From Leucosporidium creatinivorum (taxonomy: Eukaryota > Basidiomycota > Microbotryomycetes > Leucosporidiales > Leucosporidiaceae): a stretch of 64,000 bases of DNA. Shown here piece after piece: positions 51,082 to 61,835 of the stretch (positions are counted from its first letter, which is position 1; the number at the start of each line of letters is the position of its first letter). The translations under genes were made by a program, and so were the position numbers. The DNA is taken from contig BCKL01000006.1 in the NCBI GenBank assembly GCA_001600635.1, forward strand, positions 1,063,696 to 1,127,695, read 5' to 3'. The notes under the pieces are model-generated. The model searched no databases. It was given only the letters and a program-made list of their open reading frames with translations, and was not told the origin of the DNA.

Positions 51082-54000
51082 ATGTTCGGCTCTGCACCTC
51101 TCCACGGCCTGTACTACCACCACGAGCACTCGCCCGTCGCCCTTCCGCTCCTCCGAGTCACGGCGCAGACGAGCCTCAAGGACCTCTCGGCGGGCGTCAA
51201 GCTCGTGCAGGTCTACTCCAATGACTCGGACCTCACCTTCGAATGCTCCTACCGCTTCCCGGTGCCCGCCCGAGCCGCCGTCACCTCGTTCGCTCTTGTC
51301 AAGCANGACGGTACGAGGATCGTNGGTCTGGTGCAGGAGANGGAGGAGGCGAGGACAACNTATGACCAAGCGATAGAGAAGGGCCAGCTTGCCAGTTTGA
51401 TGGAGCAGGAGACGCCTGATAGTGAGTTCTTTCTCCCTCTCCGCGCACCAGACGAACCACTCGGAGCTGACCGAACTCTGCTTCTATAGCCTTCCAAGTG
51501 GCTGTAGGCAACCTCTTGCCCAAGGAGAAGGTCACCATTGAGCTCTCCTACTCGACCGAGCTCACCGAGGACGAGGTCAACGATTCAATTCGCTTCCACC
51601 TGCCCGCTCACATCGGCGCTCGCTACGGCCAAGCCCCTTCCTCCAAGCCTTCTCCGTCCTTCTTCACCCTCTTTCCTTCCACCTCGACTTCATTCTTCCA
51701 CCTCGACCTCGCCATCGAATCGGTGTCCCCCATCCGTCAAATCGGCAGCCCTTCGCACACCATCTCCACCTGCCTCGGCCCCGACCCTTCTCTCCCCAAC
51801 GCCGCCGAGCTGCCCTTCTCCAACTACGCTCGCGTCACCTTTTCCTCCGACTCGACGCTCGACCGCGACTTTATCCTCACCCTCCAATGCACCGGACTCG
51901 ACGCCCCTCGCTGCATCGCCGAGCTGCACCCTTCGCCCGAGCACGATACCGCCGCCCTCTCACTCTCGATGGTGCCCAAGTTCAAGCTTCCCGATATTGC
52001 AGAGCAGGAGTACCTCTTCCTCGTCGATAGGAGTGGAAGCATGGGAGGAGAGAGGATCAACATGGCGAGGAAGGCGCTCGTCGTGCTGTTGAGGTCGCTG
52101 CCGAAGGAGGGAACGAGGTTCAACATCGTCTCGTTTGGCAACGACAGCAGTGCGTTGTGGTCGAGCGGCAGTCGTGCATACTCTCAGGTGAGCCGCAGTC
52201 TTCTCCTCCTTCTTCGAGCTCGCCCACTGAGCTGACCCCTCACTCGCAGGCGACTCTCGACGAGGCGACCAAGCACGTCGATGGCATGGACGCCGACTTT
52301 GGCGGCACGGAGATGAGGCAGGCGCTCAAAGCTACCTTCTGTGCTCGCAAGATCGACAAGCCTACGGCCGTGTTTGTCCTCACCGACGGAGATGTGAGTG
52401 CTGCCCTGTTTCCCTCGCCNAACCTCGAGCTGACTCCTTCTGCTCACCACAGGCCTGGGACCTCGAAGGAGTTAACGCTACCGTCTCTACCTCCGTCAAG
52501 TCCTCCACCTCCACCGCCCCTCTCCGAGTCTTCGTCCTTGGCATCGGGAACTCGGCGTCGACCGCCATGTGCGAAGGCATCGCTCGCGCTGGAAANGGAA
52601 CCGCCCAGTTTGTCGTCGACGGCGNGTCGTTCACTGGCAAGACGGCTAGGCTGCTCAAGGCGGCGAGGTTGCCTCAGCTCCTCAACGTGAGGCTCGAGCT
52701 GCCCAAGTCGGTCGAGGTCAAGGCGCCGAAGTACTCGGAGGACGTCGAGGAGGAATTTGAGATGATCGGCGAGAAGGGAGAAGAGGATCAAGGGAAGGAT
52801 ATCAAAGAGGTCACCTCGTCGACTGCTACCCTGAGCCTCTTTGACGACTCGGAGGATCCGCTCGCCTCCAGCGCCGACTCGAGCAAGCCCTTCACCTCTC
52901 CCTCTCCCATCAACCTACCTCCTCCTCCTCCCATCCAGCAAGCTCCTCGCACTATCCAAGCCCTCTACCCCGGCAGCCGCCTCCACGCCTACCTCATCCT
53001 CACTCCCGCCGCTCTCCTCCCTCGCTCCATCTTCCTCCGCGCCGAACTCGCCTCGGGACAGAAGCTCGAGCTCGAGGTGCCCGTCACTACCTCGCAGCTC
53101 CTTCTCGACCAGTCCTCACCTACTCCCATCCACGCCCTCGCCGCGAGGAAGCTCATCCAGGATCTTGAGGACGGCCGTCATGGGATCAAGGTCGAGGGAG
53201 ACGATGAGGAGGTGCTCGCTCGTACCGTCAAGGCCCACGTGGTTTGTCTCGGCAAGACCTACTCGCTCGCCTCGTCGCATACCAGCTTCGTCGCTGTCGA
53301 CGAGTCTGAGCTCGACGAGAGGAGGAAGCAGCTCTTCCAGCCGTGCAGGTTTGTCGAGCAGGACCAGCCTTCTCCTCCCAAGGGTCTCGGCAATGGAGGT
53401 CAGTACAGGTACAGGAGGGCGATGACTCCCGTCAGCCTCAAGAAGGCGTCGACGGGAGGTTTGTTTGGAGGCGTCACCGCTCGTCTCATGAGCACCTCCC
53501 GCTCGGCGGCTCCCCCTCCTCCTCCCTCCGCGCCAATGGCCTGCTTTGCAGCTCCCGCGTCGACCTCTAGCGTAGGTTCCCTTCCCTTCCGTGGCTTCGG
53601 ATCCTCATCAACACCTGGAGGTGGCCTCTTTGGCTCGGCGGCGCCCCCGCCCCTCGCCGCTCCCTCTCCCAACCTCTTCGCCGCTTTCTCTCCGGCCTCC
53701 GCTCCCTACGAAACCACCAGCATGTACATGCCGATTCGTTCCATGTCAACCACCGGAGGAGGAGGCTCGCTTTTCCCTCAAGCTTCGTACGCCGCTGCCC
53801 CTCCCTCCGCTCAGTCGACCTCTCCCGCCCTCTTCTCCCCCTCAGATCGCATCGACGCCCTCGCTCGTCACCAAGCCTTCGATGGATCATTCTCCTCCTC
53901 CGCCATCACCCTCTGCACCACTTCATCCTCATCGCAGACCCTCGAATCCATCCTCCTCCACCTCGCTCGCATCCGAATCGCTCCCCTCGTTCGCCTCGAG

Positions 54001-54189
54001 GCGCTCAACAAGCAGGACAAGGAGAAGCTCATCGTCACGGCTAGTGTGGTTGCCTTTTGGGAGATGGAGATGGAGCCGCAGCGCGAGGCGTGGGAGGGCA
54101 TGGCTGAGAAGGCGAAGGAGTTCGGCGAGGAGCAGGTCGGCCACCAGGAGTGGGAGGAGTTGGTGAGGAGGGTCAAGGGGTTGATGTGA
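51082..54189 (+). CDS. VIT and von Willebrand A domain protein, right copy (intact)
   Basis: Exons 51082-51421, 51490-52187, 52250-52393 and 52453-54189, all in phase, about 970 aa. The VIT domain occupies roughly residues 1-130. The vWA domain lies at about 290-480 with MIDAS residues [18 protein letters not shown] and VFVLTDGD. A beta-rich middle follows ([20 protein letters not shown]), then a Gly/Pro/Ser-rich linker ([20 protein letters not shown]) and a C-terminal helical domain ([32 protein letters not shown]). The last domain resembles the C-terminal part of other fungal VIT/vWA proteins. Six ambiguous bases fall in exons but leave the frame open. The role is unknown; the MIDAS implies metal-dependent protein binding. 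The left-arm copy is frameshifted. Confidence 0.85.
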
Positions 54190-54502
54190 AGTTAGTGTGC
54201 TGGCGATACATTCTGTAGTGACTTTGATATGCAGGCTCTGCTTCCAATTCTCACTTGCCGATGCCTGCGAAAGCTCGACCGAGCCCTTGCGATTTTGTCT
54301 TTCGCTCTCAAAGCCCCTCGTCCGACTGAGAGGTAGTTTAATGGTATAGCAACATACAATCTGATTTTAATTCTTACCTGCGCAGTCTTCCTGGAGGGCG
54401 ACGAGGCGAGGACGAGCAAGTTAGCGCGATTCGATCGCCGAAGCCGAGTCAAGAAGCTCACTAATGTACAACAGAGATTGCTCAACGTCTGACCCGAGAC
54501 AC
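54190..54502. other. Intergenic region, end of the inverted repeat
   Basis: The first 135 bases are the edge of the inverted repeat. Next comes a short AT-rich patch (54,335-54,385) that is unlike its surroundings, then sequence leading to the ARL2 stop codon. No gene supported. Confidence 0.5.
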
Positions 54503-55394
54503 TCATACATCCAACAGCGACCTCGCCAGCTTCCCCTGCACCTCACTAGCCATGGGCATGCCTCCTCCGGTGCCGTAGTAGACCCTCCTTGCGACCTCCT
54601 TGACGACCCAGTCAAGGCCATCCCATATCCGCTGGTCGCCTTCGTTCGTCGAAGCTGATCTTGCTGAGCAGGCTTGGATTTGTGAGGTATGAGAGACGAG
54701 AAGTGGGAGTTGAAGAGCCTGCGCCGAAGAAACGGGTCAGCGAGCGCGCCATCGCCGAGCACCAGAGAAAGCTCGCCTCCGAGATCTCCTCGCTCGTCAT
54801 TCCACCTGCGATATCCTGCTTGTTGGCCAAGACGAGTAGACTGGCTCCCGATAGCCTCTGCGCAGAGAAAGCGCGGGGTCAGCGAGACCGGCGAAAGGCT
54901 CGGAGCCGAAAGAACGAGCTCACCTCCTCCTGCAACAGCTCCCTCAGCTCTCGCCGACAATCCTCCATTCTCTCCCGATCGCTCGAGTCGACCACCCAGA
55001 TCACAGCATCCGTCGTCTCAAAGTAGTTGCGCCAGTACGGTCGGAGCGAGGTTTGACCTCCAATGTCCCCTGTACCACGTCGAGAGCGGTCAGCAGAGCA
55101 GTGGGAGGTCGCCCAGTAGCAGGATATTACCTACAGACGTTGAGCGAGTAGCCTTGGTGCATGATGGTGCGGATGTTGAAGCCCAGAGTCGGCGAGACTT
55201 CGTTGACGTCCTCGCCGAGGATGCGCTTAACGATGGTCGTTTTGCCAGCGTTGTCGAGTCCCCTGTAGAGATGAAGAAGCGTTCAACTCGTCTCCCGAAG
55301 CTGTCAGACTACAGCAAGAGGCAACTCACAGCATCAGGACACGGATCTGCTTCTCCTTCAGCCGTGTCTTGCGGATGATGGTGAGCAGGCCCAT
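54503..55394 (-). CDS. ARL2: ARF-like small GTPase ARL2 (CIN4)
   Basis: Starts at 55394 ([20 protein letters not shown]). G1 is GLDNAGKTT, the switch region [18 protein letters not shown]3 [21 protein letters not shown]4 [12 protein letters not shown] and G5 ACSARSAS. The end is [20 protein letters not shown] plus an extra ~20 residues (to SLLDV). MGLLTI and the lack of a strong myristoylation context fit ARL2, which works with tubulin cofactors in microtubule biogenesis. G3 is GDIGGQ where most ARFs have WDVGGQ; the Trp may be encoded at the intron boundary. Five introns of 55-100 nt. Confidence 0.88.
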
Positions 55395-55697
55395 CCCGAG
55401 AGCTGAGCTGTAGTCAAGTAGCTCCGAAGCGAGGCGACTTGTGAAACGAGGAAGAAGCGGGAGAGAAAGAGAGATTCGGCGGAAGAGCGTCGCGAAGAGT
55501 GGGGAGAGCTCGCTGTTCACGGGCAGCTCGAGACGGGTACTGGCGGCTCAGCAGAGCAGCAGAAATCTACCGGACTGCACTTGACTGCTCTCGGGCGCTC
55601 ACAGAAAGAGGAGGCCGACGCCTTCACCCTCCGAACTTTCGAACTCGGCTCGATCTGTCTCCCGCGCTCACCTCGTCTGCTCCTCTCGACTCGTTCC
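55395..55697. promoter_or_regulatory. Divergent promoter of ARL2 and MYND gene 3
   Basis: About 300 bases between divergent start codons. The MYND side carries the leader motif shared with MYND genes 2 and 5 ('cacctcgtctgctc', then 'cgactcg') just before the ATG. Confidence 0.5.
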
Positions 55698-56630
55698 ATG
55701 GACATTTTCACGTGCAAGGAGTGCGTGGTATGTGGAGCTGCTACGCTACAGGCCTGCTCGGCGTGTAGGGAGCTATATTTCTGCAGTACAGAGCATCAAC
55801 GCGTCGTGAGTTTGGGCGTCGCGCTTCTCCAGTCTCGCAGCTAATCTCGCGCTCCTGCAGATGTGGCCGACTCACAAGCATCTGTGTGGCAAACTGGAGT
55901 ACTCACCAGTACCGGTGACCAAAGGGGAGCTCGATTGGGCTCTCGCTAATCCCGGTAAGGCGCGCCGAATCTCACGCGTTGAGGAATCCGAGCTGATCAG
56001 GTTTCGCACTACAGTGCCCGGCGAGTTGCACGTTCAATACTATCTCAATTCTTATCGAGGCGATTTAGAAGAGGTATTTTCCTCCACGTCAAGCTAGCAG
56101 AAGCCGAGCTGATCCTGCTGCTCATCAGCACGAAGTGACCGACCACGAGCTAGTCAACTCAGGACACCCCATTCGAGCAGCTCGCATCCGACACCACTGT
56201 GTGATCACCCAATACCCCGGACATAGCCCTCCCACTGCGCAGAGCATCGGCCGAACCTTTGCCCTCACCTCGGTGCTCGAGGCGAGGATCTATTCGGGCG
56301 GGGCTGGCAGGTACACCGAAACCAATCTCCCTCATCTTCAAGTCCATGGTCTACCTCTTCCGCCTTGAAGAACTCGCCAAATTCCACACCATCAAGGGAG
56401 GTGGCCCAATGGAGCTGCACCTCGAGCGAGTTGACTTTGCTCGTCAGTGGGCTGTCAAGGTGGAGAAGCTGCTGGACGGGCTGGAGCCAGAGCTCGGTAC
56501 TATTGCCCCCGACGCTAAGCGGATACCCACCACGATGAGGCTGGACTACGAGGACATTTTGCGTCGGCGACCGAGCAGCGAGATCGAGCTCCTTCGCATG
56601 TTCTTCCCCGGCCAACCTCCCCGTCGTTGA
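55698..56630 (+). CDS. MYND zinc-finger protein 3 (possible frameshift)
   Basis: Starts MDIFTCKECVVCGAATLQAC; the finger continues CSACRELYFCSTEHQR and, after intron 1, MWPTHKHLCGKLEY. Further exons encode ELDWALANPGKARRISRVEE and HHCVITQYPGHSPPTAQSIG, then LTSVLEARIYSGGAGR. In this frame a stop comes at 56,368. The next frame carries PISLIFKSMVYLFRLEELAK and runs to FFPGQPPRR at 56,630 without a stop, and its composition is typical of the family. No intron fits between them, so a one-base indel near 56,290-56,330 (mutation or error) is likely. The alternative is a shorter protein ending at 56,368. Confidence 0.65.
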
Positions 56631-56868
56631 GCATCATGTTGCAATTATGATTTCGTCGGTCTCTGCAGTGCAACAACTCTCGCAGCTCGTTGGGAGGGCT
56701 CGGACAGACCTCTCGGCGCCGAGCCGATCTAACGAAAGCTGTCTCAATCACAACCCGCTCTGTTCCCCGCTACTATCTACGACGGCATACACTCGGCTAC
56801 CGATGGTCCTCTCGTCACATATTCCCAATCCGACTCCAAGGAAGCGCGATGCTCTCTGGCGAAAGCCA

Positions 56869-57780
56869 TCATGGTCTTCGCGAGAGGGCCATGCTTTTTG
56901 GCATTCCCTTCCTCGGCGATCCTTCCAGTCGAGTAGCAGCTAAGCAAGCGTGCTCATAGACGGTGGAATCAGGCCTACTCCCACTGACTGCCAACCCCTC
57001 GAGGTAGCGAGCGACAAAGGCCTGTCGCAGGTAGCGGCTGCGAAGAGCGTCGGCGGCGGGGGAAAGCTTCCACGTAGGGTGATGGAAGTAGACAAGTATA
57101 CTGGAGATGAGGTAGTCCAGTCCCTCGGCAGAAGTCGACACCTTCGCCGCCGCTCCTTCGGGGGAGGTGACGGTGGTGAAAAAGGTGTGGGCGAGCGAGA
57201 TGAGCCAGGACCGGGTGTGCGGGTCGCCCTTCCACAGCTGCGACGATGTATACTCCCAGCGCGCCTGGTCGAAGCACTCCTGCACGTTAGCGGCGGGTTA
57301 TCAAGAGTTCTTGGCGGCTCACCTCGGTCGGCGTGCTCGGCGGAGCGTAAGCCTTGAGAATCTCTGCCATTGGTCGATTCGGTTCGTTGTAGCCGGGTTG
57401 GAAGATCATCACTATCACGTCCAGAAGGTCAGAGGGTCGGTGTGTAAGCTATGACGCCAGAGCCACTCACTGCCGAAATCCGCTTGCTTCAAGAACGACA
57501 GCTCAACCTCAGCGAGATCCTTCTCGAACCACGGCTCCACTCCCGTTGCGCAGAAGCGCTTGTGCAAAGGCCAGAGCTGTAGCAGAGTAGACAAACGAGT
57601 CAGCGGAGTGCGAAGTGGGGGAAGAAGAGGAGCTATTCCTCGCGGCGAACGAGGGGCCGAGCTCAGACTCACCAGCTTGGCGTGGTCTGTAGAGCAGTAA
57701 TAGGCCGTTTTACACCTCCCGCACGCCTTGAGATTGGTTGTAGCAGGACAGACAGCGCACTCCCTAGCAGCAGTCGCCAT
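56869..57780 (-). CDS. MYND zinc-finger protein 4
   Basis: Starts at 57780 (MATAARECAVCPATTNLKAC). The finger reads C-A-V-C, C-G-R-C, Y-Y-C-S-T-D-H and, after intron 1, H-K-R-F-C. A linker follows (WFEKDLAEVELSFLKQADFG), then the large last exon: CFDQARWEYTSSQLWKGDPH, WLISLAHTFFTTVTSPEGAA, LRQAFVARYLEGLAVSG, ending SMALSRRP. It differs most from the other MYND proteins in the C-terminal part. Its start codon is only about 110 bases from that of the divergent MYND gene 5, so they probably share a promoter. Confidence 0.75.
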
Positions 57781-57889
57781 TCCTGTAGTCGAGTCGGAGA
57801 GACGAGCGAGCGGAAGGAGGGAGAGAGACGAAATCGCTCGCTCCCTTGCCCTCTTACATTTCACCTCGTCTGCTCAACTTCGACTCGGG

Positions 57890-58859
57890 ATGGAAGCGTC
57901 CAAGTAAAAGGAGTGTGTAGTGTGCGGCAAGGCTACAGAACAACGCTGCTCGGGCTGTAAGAAGCTGTTCTTCTGCAGCGCGGCTCACCAGAAGCTTGTG
58001 AGCTCGACCCGCCTGCACCGCTCAGTTTGCGTCTCGCTGACTCGCTTCGCTGCTCTGCACTACAGCTCTGGGTCACGCACAAGCACCTCTGTGGAAAGGA
58101 GCGTTTTCAACAGCCTCCGTTGAGGCAGGAGGAGGTGGATTGGGTCCTCGGCGACGGCGCGAAGCGTGAGTCGAGCTCAAGAACTCTTGTAAGATGCGCT
58201 GACCTGGAAAGCGCTACACAGACCCAGAGATGCCCGATCTAAACGCTTTTGTAAGGCGAGAGCGCATGAAGAAGCCAGCTCTAAGGCAAGCGGTGAGCTG
58301 CCTTCGCCGAGCTTTCCTCTCCCTTCGCTGAAACCCGCTCCCGTGGCAGTCTACTCTCGAGGTGTTGAACCAAATGAGCGACATCCGAGCCGCTGTACGA
58401 GATGCCTGTCAGTTCAGCGACTTCCCCGGCTACCGTTCAGACCTCTTCGTCCCCCTCCGCCCTTTTGTTCAGCTCACCCTCGACGAGTTCACCATCCGTA
58501 AATTCCCCGACACTACGCAACGGCTCTTCGAACCCATCCTCCTCCAGTCCCTCTACATCTACACACTTGCCGCCTTCTTCCAGCAGCAGCAGCAGCAGCA
58601 AGCCAAGGCCTCCCCCGACTTTTCGCCGTCGGACTCGAACGCCGAGCTCGAGGTGGTCCAATTCGAGTTTCTTACGCGAGGCGCAGCGCGCGTGAAGGCT
58701 CTTACCGATGGATTGAGAGGGAAAGTCTCGGGGAAAGCGGAGGAGGACCGAGATTTTTGCTACAGAGGTGTGTACTCGCTGGTCGAGTGGTTCGCCGCGA
58801 AGGTGGAGGGGCGCCCGCCGAGGCTTTTGGTAGGGCCGGACCGTCCTTCGCGGTACTGA
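57890..58859 (+). pseudogene. MYND zinc-finger protein 5 (stop at codon 6)
   Basis: The leader and first codons match MYND gene 2, but the sequence reads MEASK-stop (TAA 57905-57907) where gene 2 has MEAFKDKEC. After the stop, KECVVCGKATEQRCSGCKKL, H-K-H-L-C-G-K and later exons stay open. The joins are AKHPEMPDLNAFVRRERMKK, then STLEVLNQMSDIRAAVRDAC, ending VGPDRPSRY at 58,859. A poly-Gln run (about seven CAG codons near 58,580) lies in the last exon. No ATG lies between the stop and the first cysteine, so a downstream start would lose the finger. The open downstream frames argue that loss is recent or that the codon is miscalled. Confidence 0.65.
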
Positions 58860-59233
58860 GGCAAGTTTGGAGACACACCGATAATGTAACTACAGGTCGT
58901 GCTCGATGCAGAGTAGGACCTCCTTAAAGACTGGCTTCCGGAGAGAGGAGGGGCGAGGATCGCCGAGAAGGGCGACCGAGCTCCAGGATGGCAAGCAGGA
59001 CGGCCTAGCGATCTAATCTGAAGATCTAACATTGTGTCAGAGCTTCTCGCCTGCTCCGAACGTCCTCCAGAGCGACTTGGCTTCGGAGACCAGGGCGACG
59101 AAAGCGAGCTCAGCAGCTCTCCCTCCTACACTTCACCTCGTCTCCTCACCTCACCGCAAAACGGCGCTACAAAAGCTCATCTGAGCTCCCCCACACTCTA
59201 CCACCCCACCAGCCTCGCCTGCACCCTCCCCTC
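58860..59233. other. Intergenic region upstream of TAF9
   Basis: About 375 bases. The second half has leader-like sequence ('ctacacttcacctcgtctcc' near 59,130), similar to the leader seen upstream of the MYND genes. No coding signal. Confidence 0.45.
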
Positions 59234-60214
59234 ATGTCAGCGACGCCCTCCTCCTCAGCGGCTCCCCTCCTCCCTCGAGATGCTCGCCTCATCGCTCTCC
59301 TGTTAGCAGCCAACGGAGCAGAAGATTGCGAAGAAGGGGTAGTAAGGATGTTAGTCGAGTTTGCTCATCGTACGTGCCCTCTCCTTCCATTCTCTCTCTC
59401 TCTCCTGCCAGCTTGTTTGGGCTCGTCGCAAGCTAAGGCTACAGCTGACTGGGCTTGGGATGATACAGGCTACACCACAGACGTTCTCACCGACTCGTTG
59501 ATGTACGCTGAGCACGCCAAATCGGGAACCAACACCACGAGCAATGCCGCGTCCATCACTCCCTCACTAGACGATGTGCGGCTGGCCGTGCAGGCTCGTA
59601 CAGAAGGGGCTAGCGTTCCTAAAGAGGTGCGTCCTTCATCTTTCTTCGTCCATCCGCCTCTCTCCAGCTCGCGCTGACGCTCCGCCCGCGTTCAACAGTT
59701 CCTCCTCCAACTGGCCACCACAGTCAATTCCAACCCCCTCCCCCCCGTTCCCGAAGTCTATGGCATCCGTCTCCCTCCCCCAGCTCAACGACTCACCGCA
59801 CCAAACTTCACGCTCGTCCCGCGGTCGGCCAAAGCGCCTGCGCCGCCGCTGGCGGGGGCTTTCGCCGATAACTCGCTCGCGGCGGGAGGAGTAGGAGCAG
59901 GACAGGGAGACGGTGGGGATAGTCTAATGGGCACGGGATCGGGCGCTGTGGGCACGGCGGAACCGACGCCTGCCGCTGGCACGGGGCAGGAGGAGGACGA
60001 CGATTCGGATGGGGAGGGGTTGTTCGGCGATGATGTGTCGGGGGATGATGATGATGATGACGACGACGATGATGATGAGGATATGGAGGATGTTACTGCT
60101 GGGTTGGGAGGTAGTGGAGCGATGAATGGTGGAGCTGCTGCCGGGGGAGGAGGAGGAGCGCAAGGGGAGGGGATGAAGAGGAAGGCGGAGAGCGATGATG
60201 AGGAGTATGATTGA
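59234..60214 (+). CDS. TAF9: TFIID/SAGA subunit TAF9
   Basis: Exons 59234-59369, 59469-59626 and 59699-60214. The histone-fold domain occupies residues about 15-100: PRDARLIALLLAANGAEDCE, GVVRMLVEFAHRYTTDVLTD and LDDVRLAVQARTEGASVPKE. Conserved post-fold sequence follows (EVYGIRLPPPAQRLTAPNFT), then a Gly/Ala-rich and strongly acidic tail with about fourteen consecutive Asp/Glu codons near 60,046-60,084, ending KRKAESDDEEYD. TAF9 pairs with TAF6 in TFIID and with a TAF6-like partner in SAGA at pol II promoters. The acidic tail is longer than in yeast. Splicing at 59,369/59,469 restores HRYTTDVL. Confidence 0.92.
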
Positions 60215-60674
60215 GGGGAGAGCGAGTGAAACTAAGATGTTGTGTGTCTGTGCGCGGAAGAAGGAGAGGCGCAGCGATCCTGGGCGCGAGCTTCAGCGAG
60301 CAAGGAGTGCTCGGCGAGTGCTCTTCGGCTTTCCAGCGCTTCTCGAGGTCCGGAACGAGTCACTTGGCGTTTGAAGCTGCTCTCCCTTTAATGAGCATTG
60401 CTGGACATTCTGACAGCTTTGGCGAAGGCTCCGACTGCCCTACAGCGATTCCAGAGCCGTTCCGCTGCCTTGCGAAGCTCGGCTTTGGTTTGGTGACCTC
60501 AGTAGCCTACAGCATGAGCTTTGCGAGGTCTTCCAGGTCGGCAGCTATAGTTGATGCACCCCTACAGCTTCTCCCCAGCCCCACATCGGCCATGTTTCAC
60601 CTCTCGCAACCCGCCAAGACTTGCCCATCCGCCCGCTTCGTTGCTCTCCCTTCTTCCTCAACCTCACGCTCGCA
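60215..60674. other. Intergenic region upstream of the WW gene
   Basis: About 460 bases with three CTACAG words (near 60,440, 60,507 and 60,563) and a C/T-rich leader before the ATG. No gene recognised; the 173-codon frame that crosses it has no protein-like features. Confidence 0.45.
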
Positions 60675-61835
60675 ATGTCGTACAACACTGATTCGAAGGG
60701 GGACGACCGACCTTTGCCTACGGGATGGGTAGCTCAGTTTGATAGCAAGTGAGTTGTCTGCAGCTCGTCAAGCGCCACTGCTGCTGGGCCGGGAGAGCTC
60801 AGCCGCTCGCTCAACGCCACGCTACTGGCTCGGCTCGTCGAGGGCTCAAGCTGACGCTGTATTGTATTACAGCCACAACCGCACCTTCTGGGTAGACACC
60901 AACGTAAGCCTCTCATGCTCCTCTGCACCATCCCTGCTCGCTTTCGCTGACCCACCTCGACGTCACCACACAGGCCAACCCACCTCGTTCTATCTGGGTC
61001 CACCCCCTCGACGACCCAGAGTACCAGCGCACCAAAGGAGGGTCCTCTTACGCTCCTCCCCCCGGTCCTCCTCCTTCGGGATCGATGAACCAACAGCAGG
61101 GAGGGGGGTCGTATCCCGGCGAGTACGAGCAGCAGGGGCAGTTTAATGGAGGACAGCAGGGACAGCAGCAGTACCAGCAGCAGCAGCAGCAGGGACAGAG
61201 GAGTAGTGGAGGAGGAGGGTTTATGGGCAAGTTGATGAATAAGGTGAAGGGACCTCAAGGCGGCGGAGGGGGGATGATGGGAGGGGGTGGAGGAGGAGGG
61301 TATGGTGGACAACAGCCCATGTACCAACAAGGCTACGGCCAACAGCCGATGTACCAGCAAGGCTACGGGCAGCAGCCGATGTATCAGCAGCAGCAGGGAG
61401 GGATGATGGGCGGGATGGGAGGGGGAGGAAGAAGGCAGGGAGGCATGGGGGCAGGAGGAGGGGCTGCACTCGGGCTCGGCGGAGGTCTTCTGGGCGGTAT
61501 GATGCTTGGTAGGTCGCCGGGCTTGTTTCTGGGACGACGGGAGCGAGTGGAGCGATTCTCGGCGTTCGGAGCTGACCTTTCGCGCTCTCAATCTCTCTCC
61601 GCACAGGCAACATGATGTCCGATAACAACAACGAGGCCTACCAGGATGTGCGTTCCCTCCTCCTAACCTCTCACTCTACCCTCCGCTGCCCTCGGCGATC
61701 GCTCGCTGACTTTCGCCCTCCTTTCCTTCCTCCCTGCTCCCATTCTTCGCATCCTCTCGGAAACAGGGCTACAACGACGGCAACGATGGCGATGACTACG
61801 GCGGAGGAGGGGATGATGGAGGAGGAGGAGAATAG
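60675..61835 (+). CDS. WW-domain protein with Gly/Gln-rich tail (WWM1-like)
   Basis: Exons 60675-60748, 60873-60903, 60974-61508, 61607-61647 and 61767-61835. The WW domain is assembled from three exons: LPTGWVAQFDSNHNRTFWVD and TNANPPRSIWVHPLDD, with both tryptophans and the final Pro. A poly-Gln stretch follows, then a Gly-rich region, three copies of the decapeptide QQPMYQQGYG or close variants (61,311-61,385), GLGGGLLGGMMLG, NMMSDNNNEAYQD and an acidic Gly-rich end. The layout matches small fungal WW proteins such as yeast WWM1, which bind proline-rich ligands. Exons 3-5 are duplicated downstream without the WW domain. Confidence 0.82.

Larger units (their letters stand above)
50246..54325. 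repeat. Right arm of ~4 kb inverted repeat
   Basis: Inverted match to 24,370-28,430. Ten ambiguous bases (50904, 51042, 51077, 51306, 51324, 51341, 51360, 52420, 52596, 52625) each mirror one in the left arm. The left-arm base at 27904 has an unambiguous partner here. Identity is very high across the VIT and vWA exons and drops in the last exon after about 53,230. The match ends outside the VIT gene in the sequence 'ttcgctctcaaagcccc'. Confidence 0.9.

Noticed and set aside
54326-54390. AT-rich patch with 'tagtttaatggtatagc', reminiscent of a tRNA D-arm (possibly organellar)
   Set aside because: I could not fold acceptor or anticodon stems around it, so neither a tRNA gene nor a mitochondrial insertion is supported.
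60040-60090. GATGATGAT microsatellite
   Set aside because: It is in frame in TAF9 and encodes the acidic tail; ordinary for this protein type.
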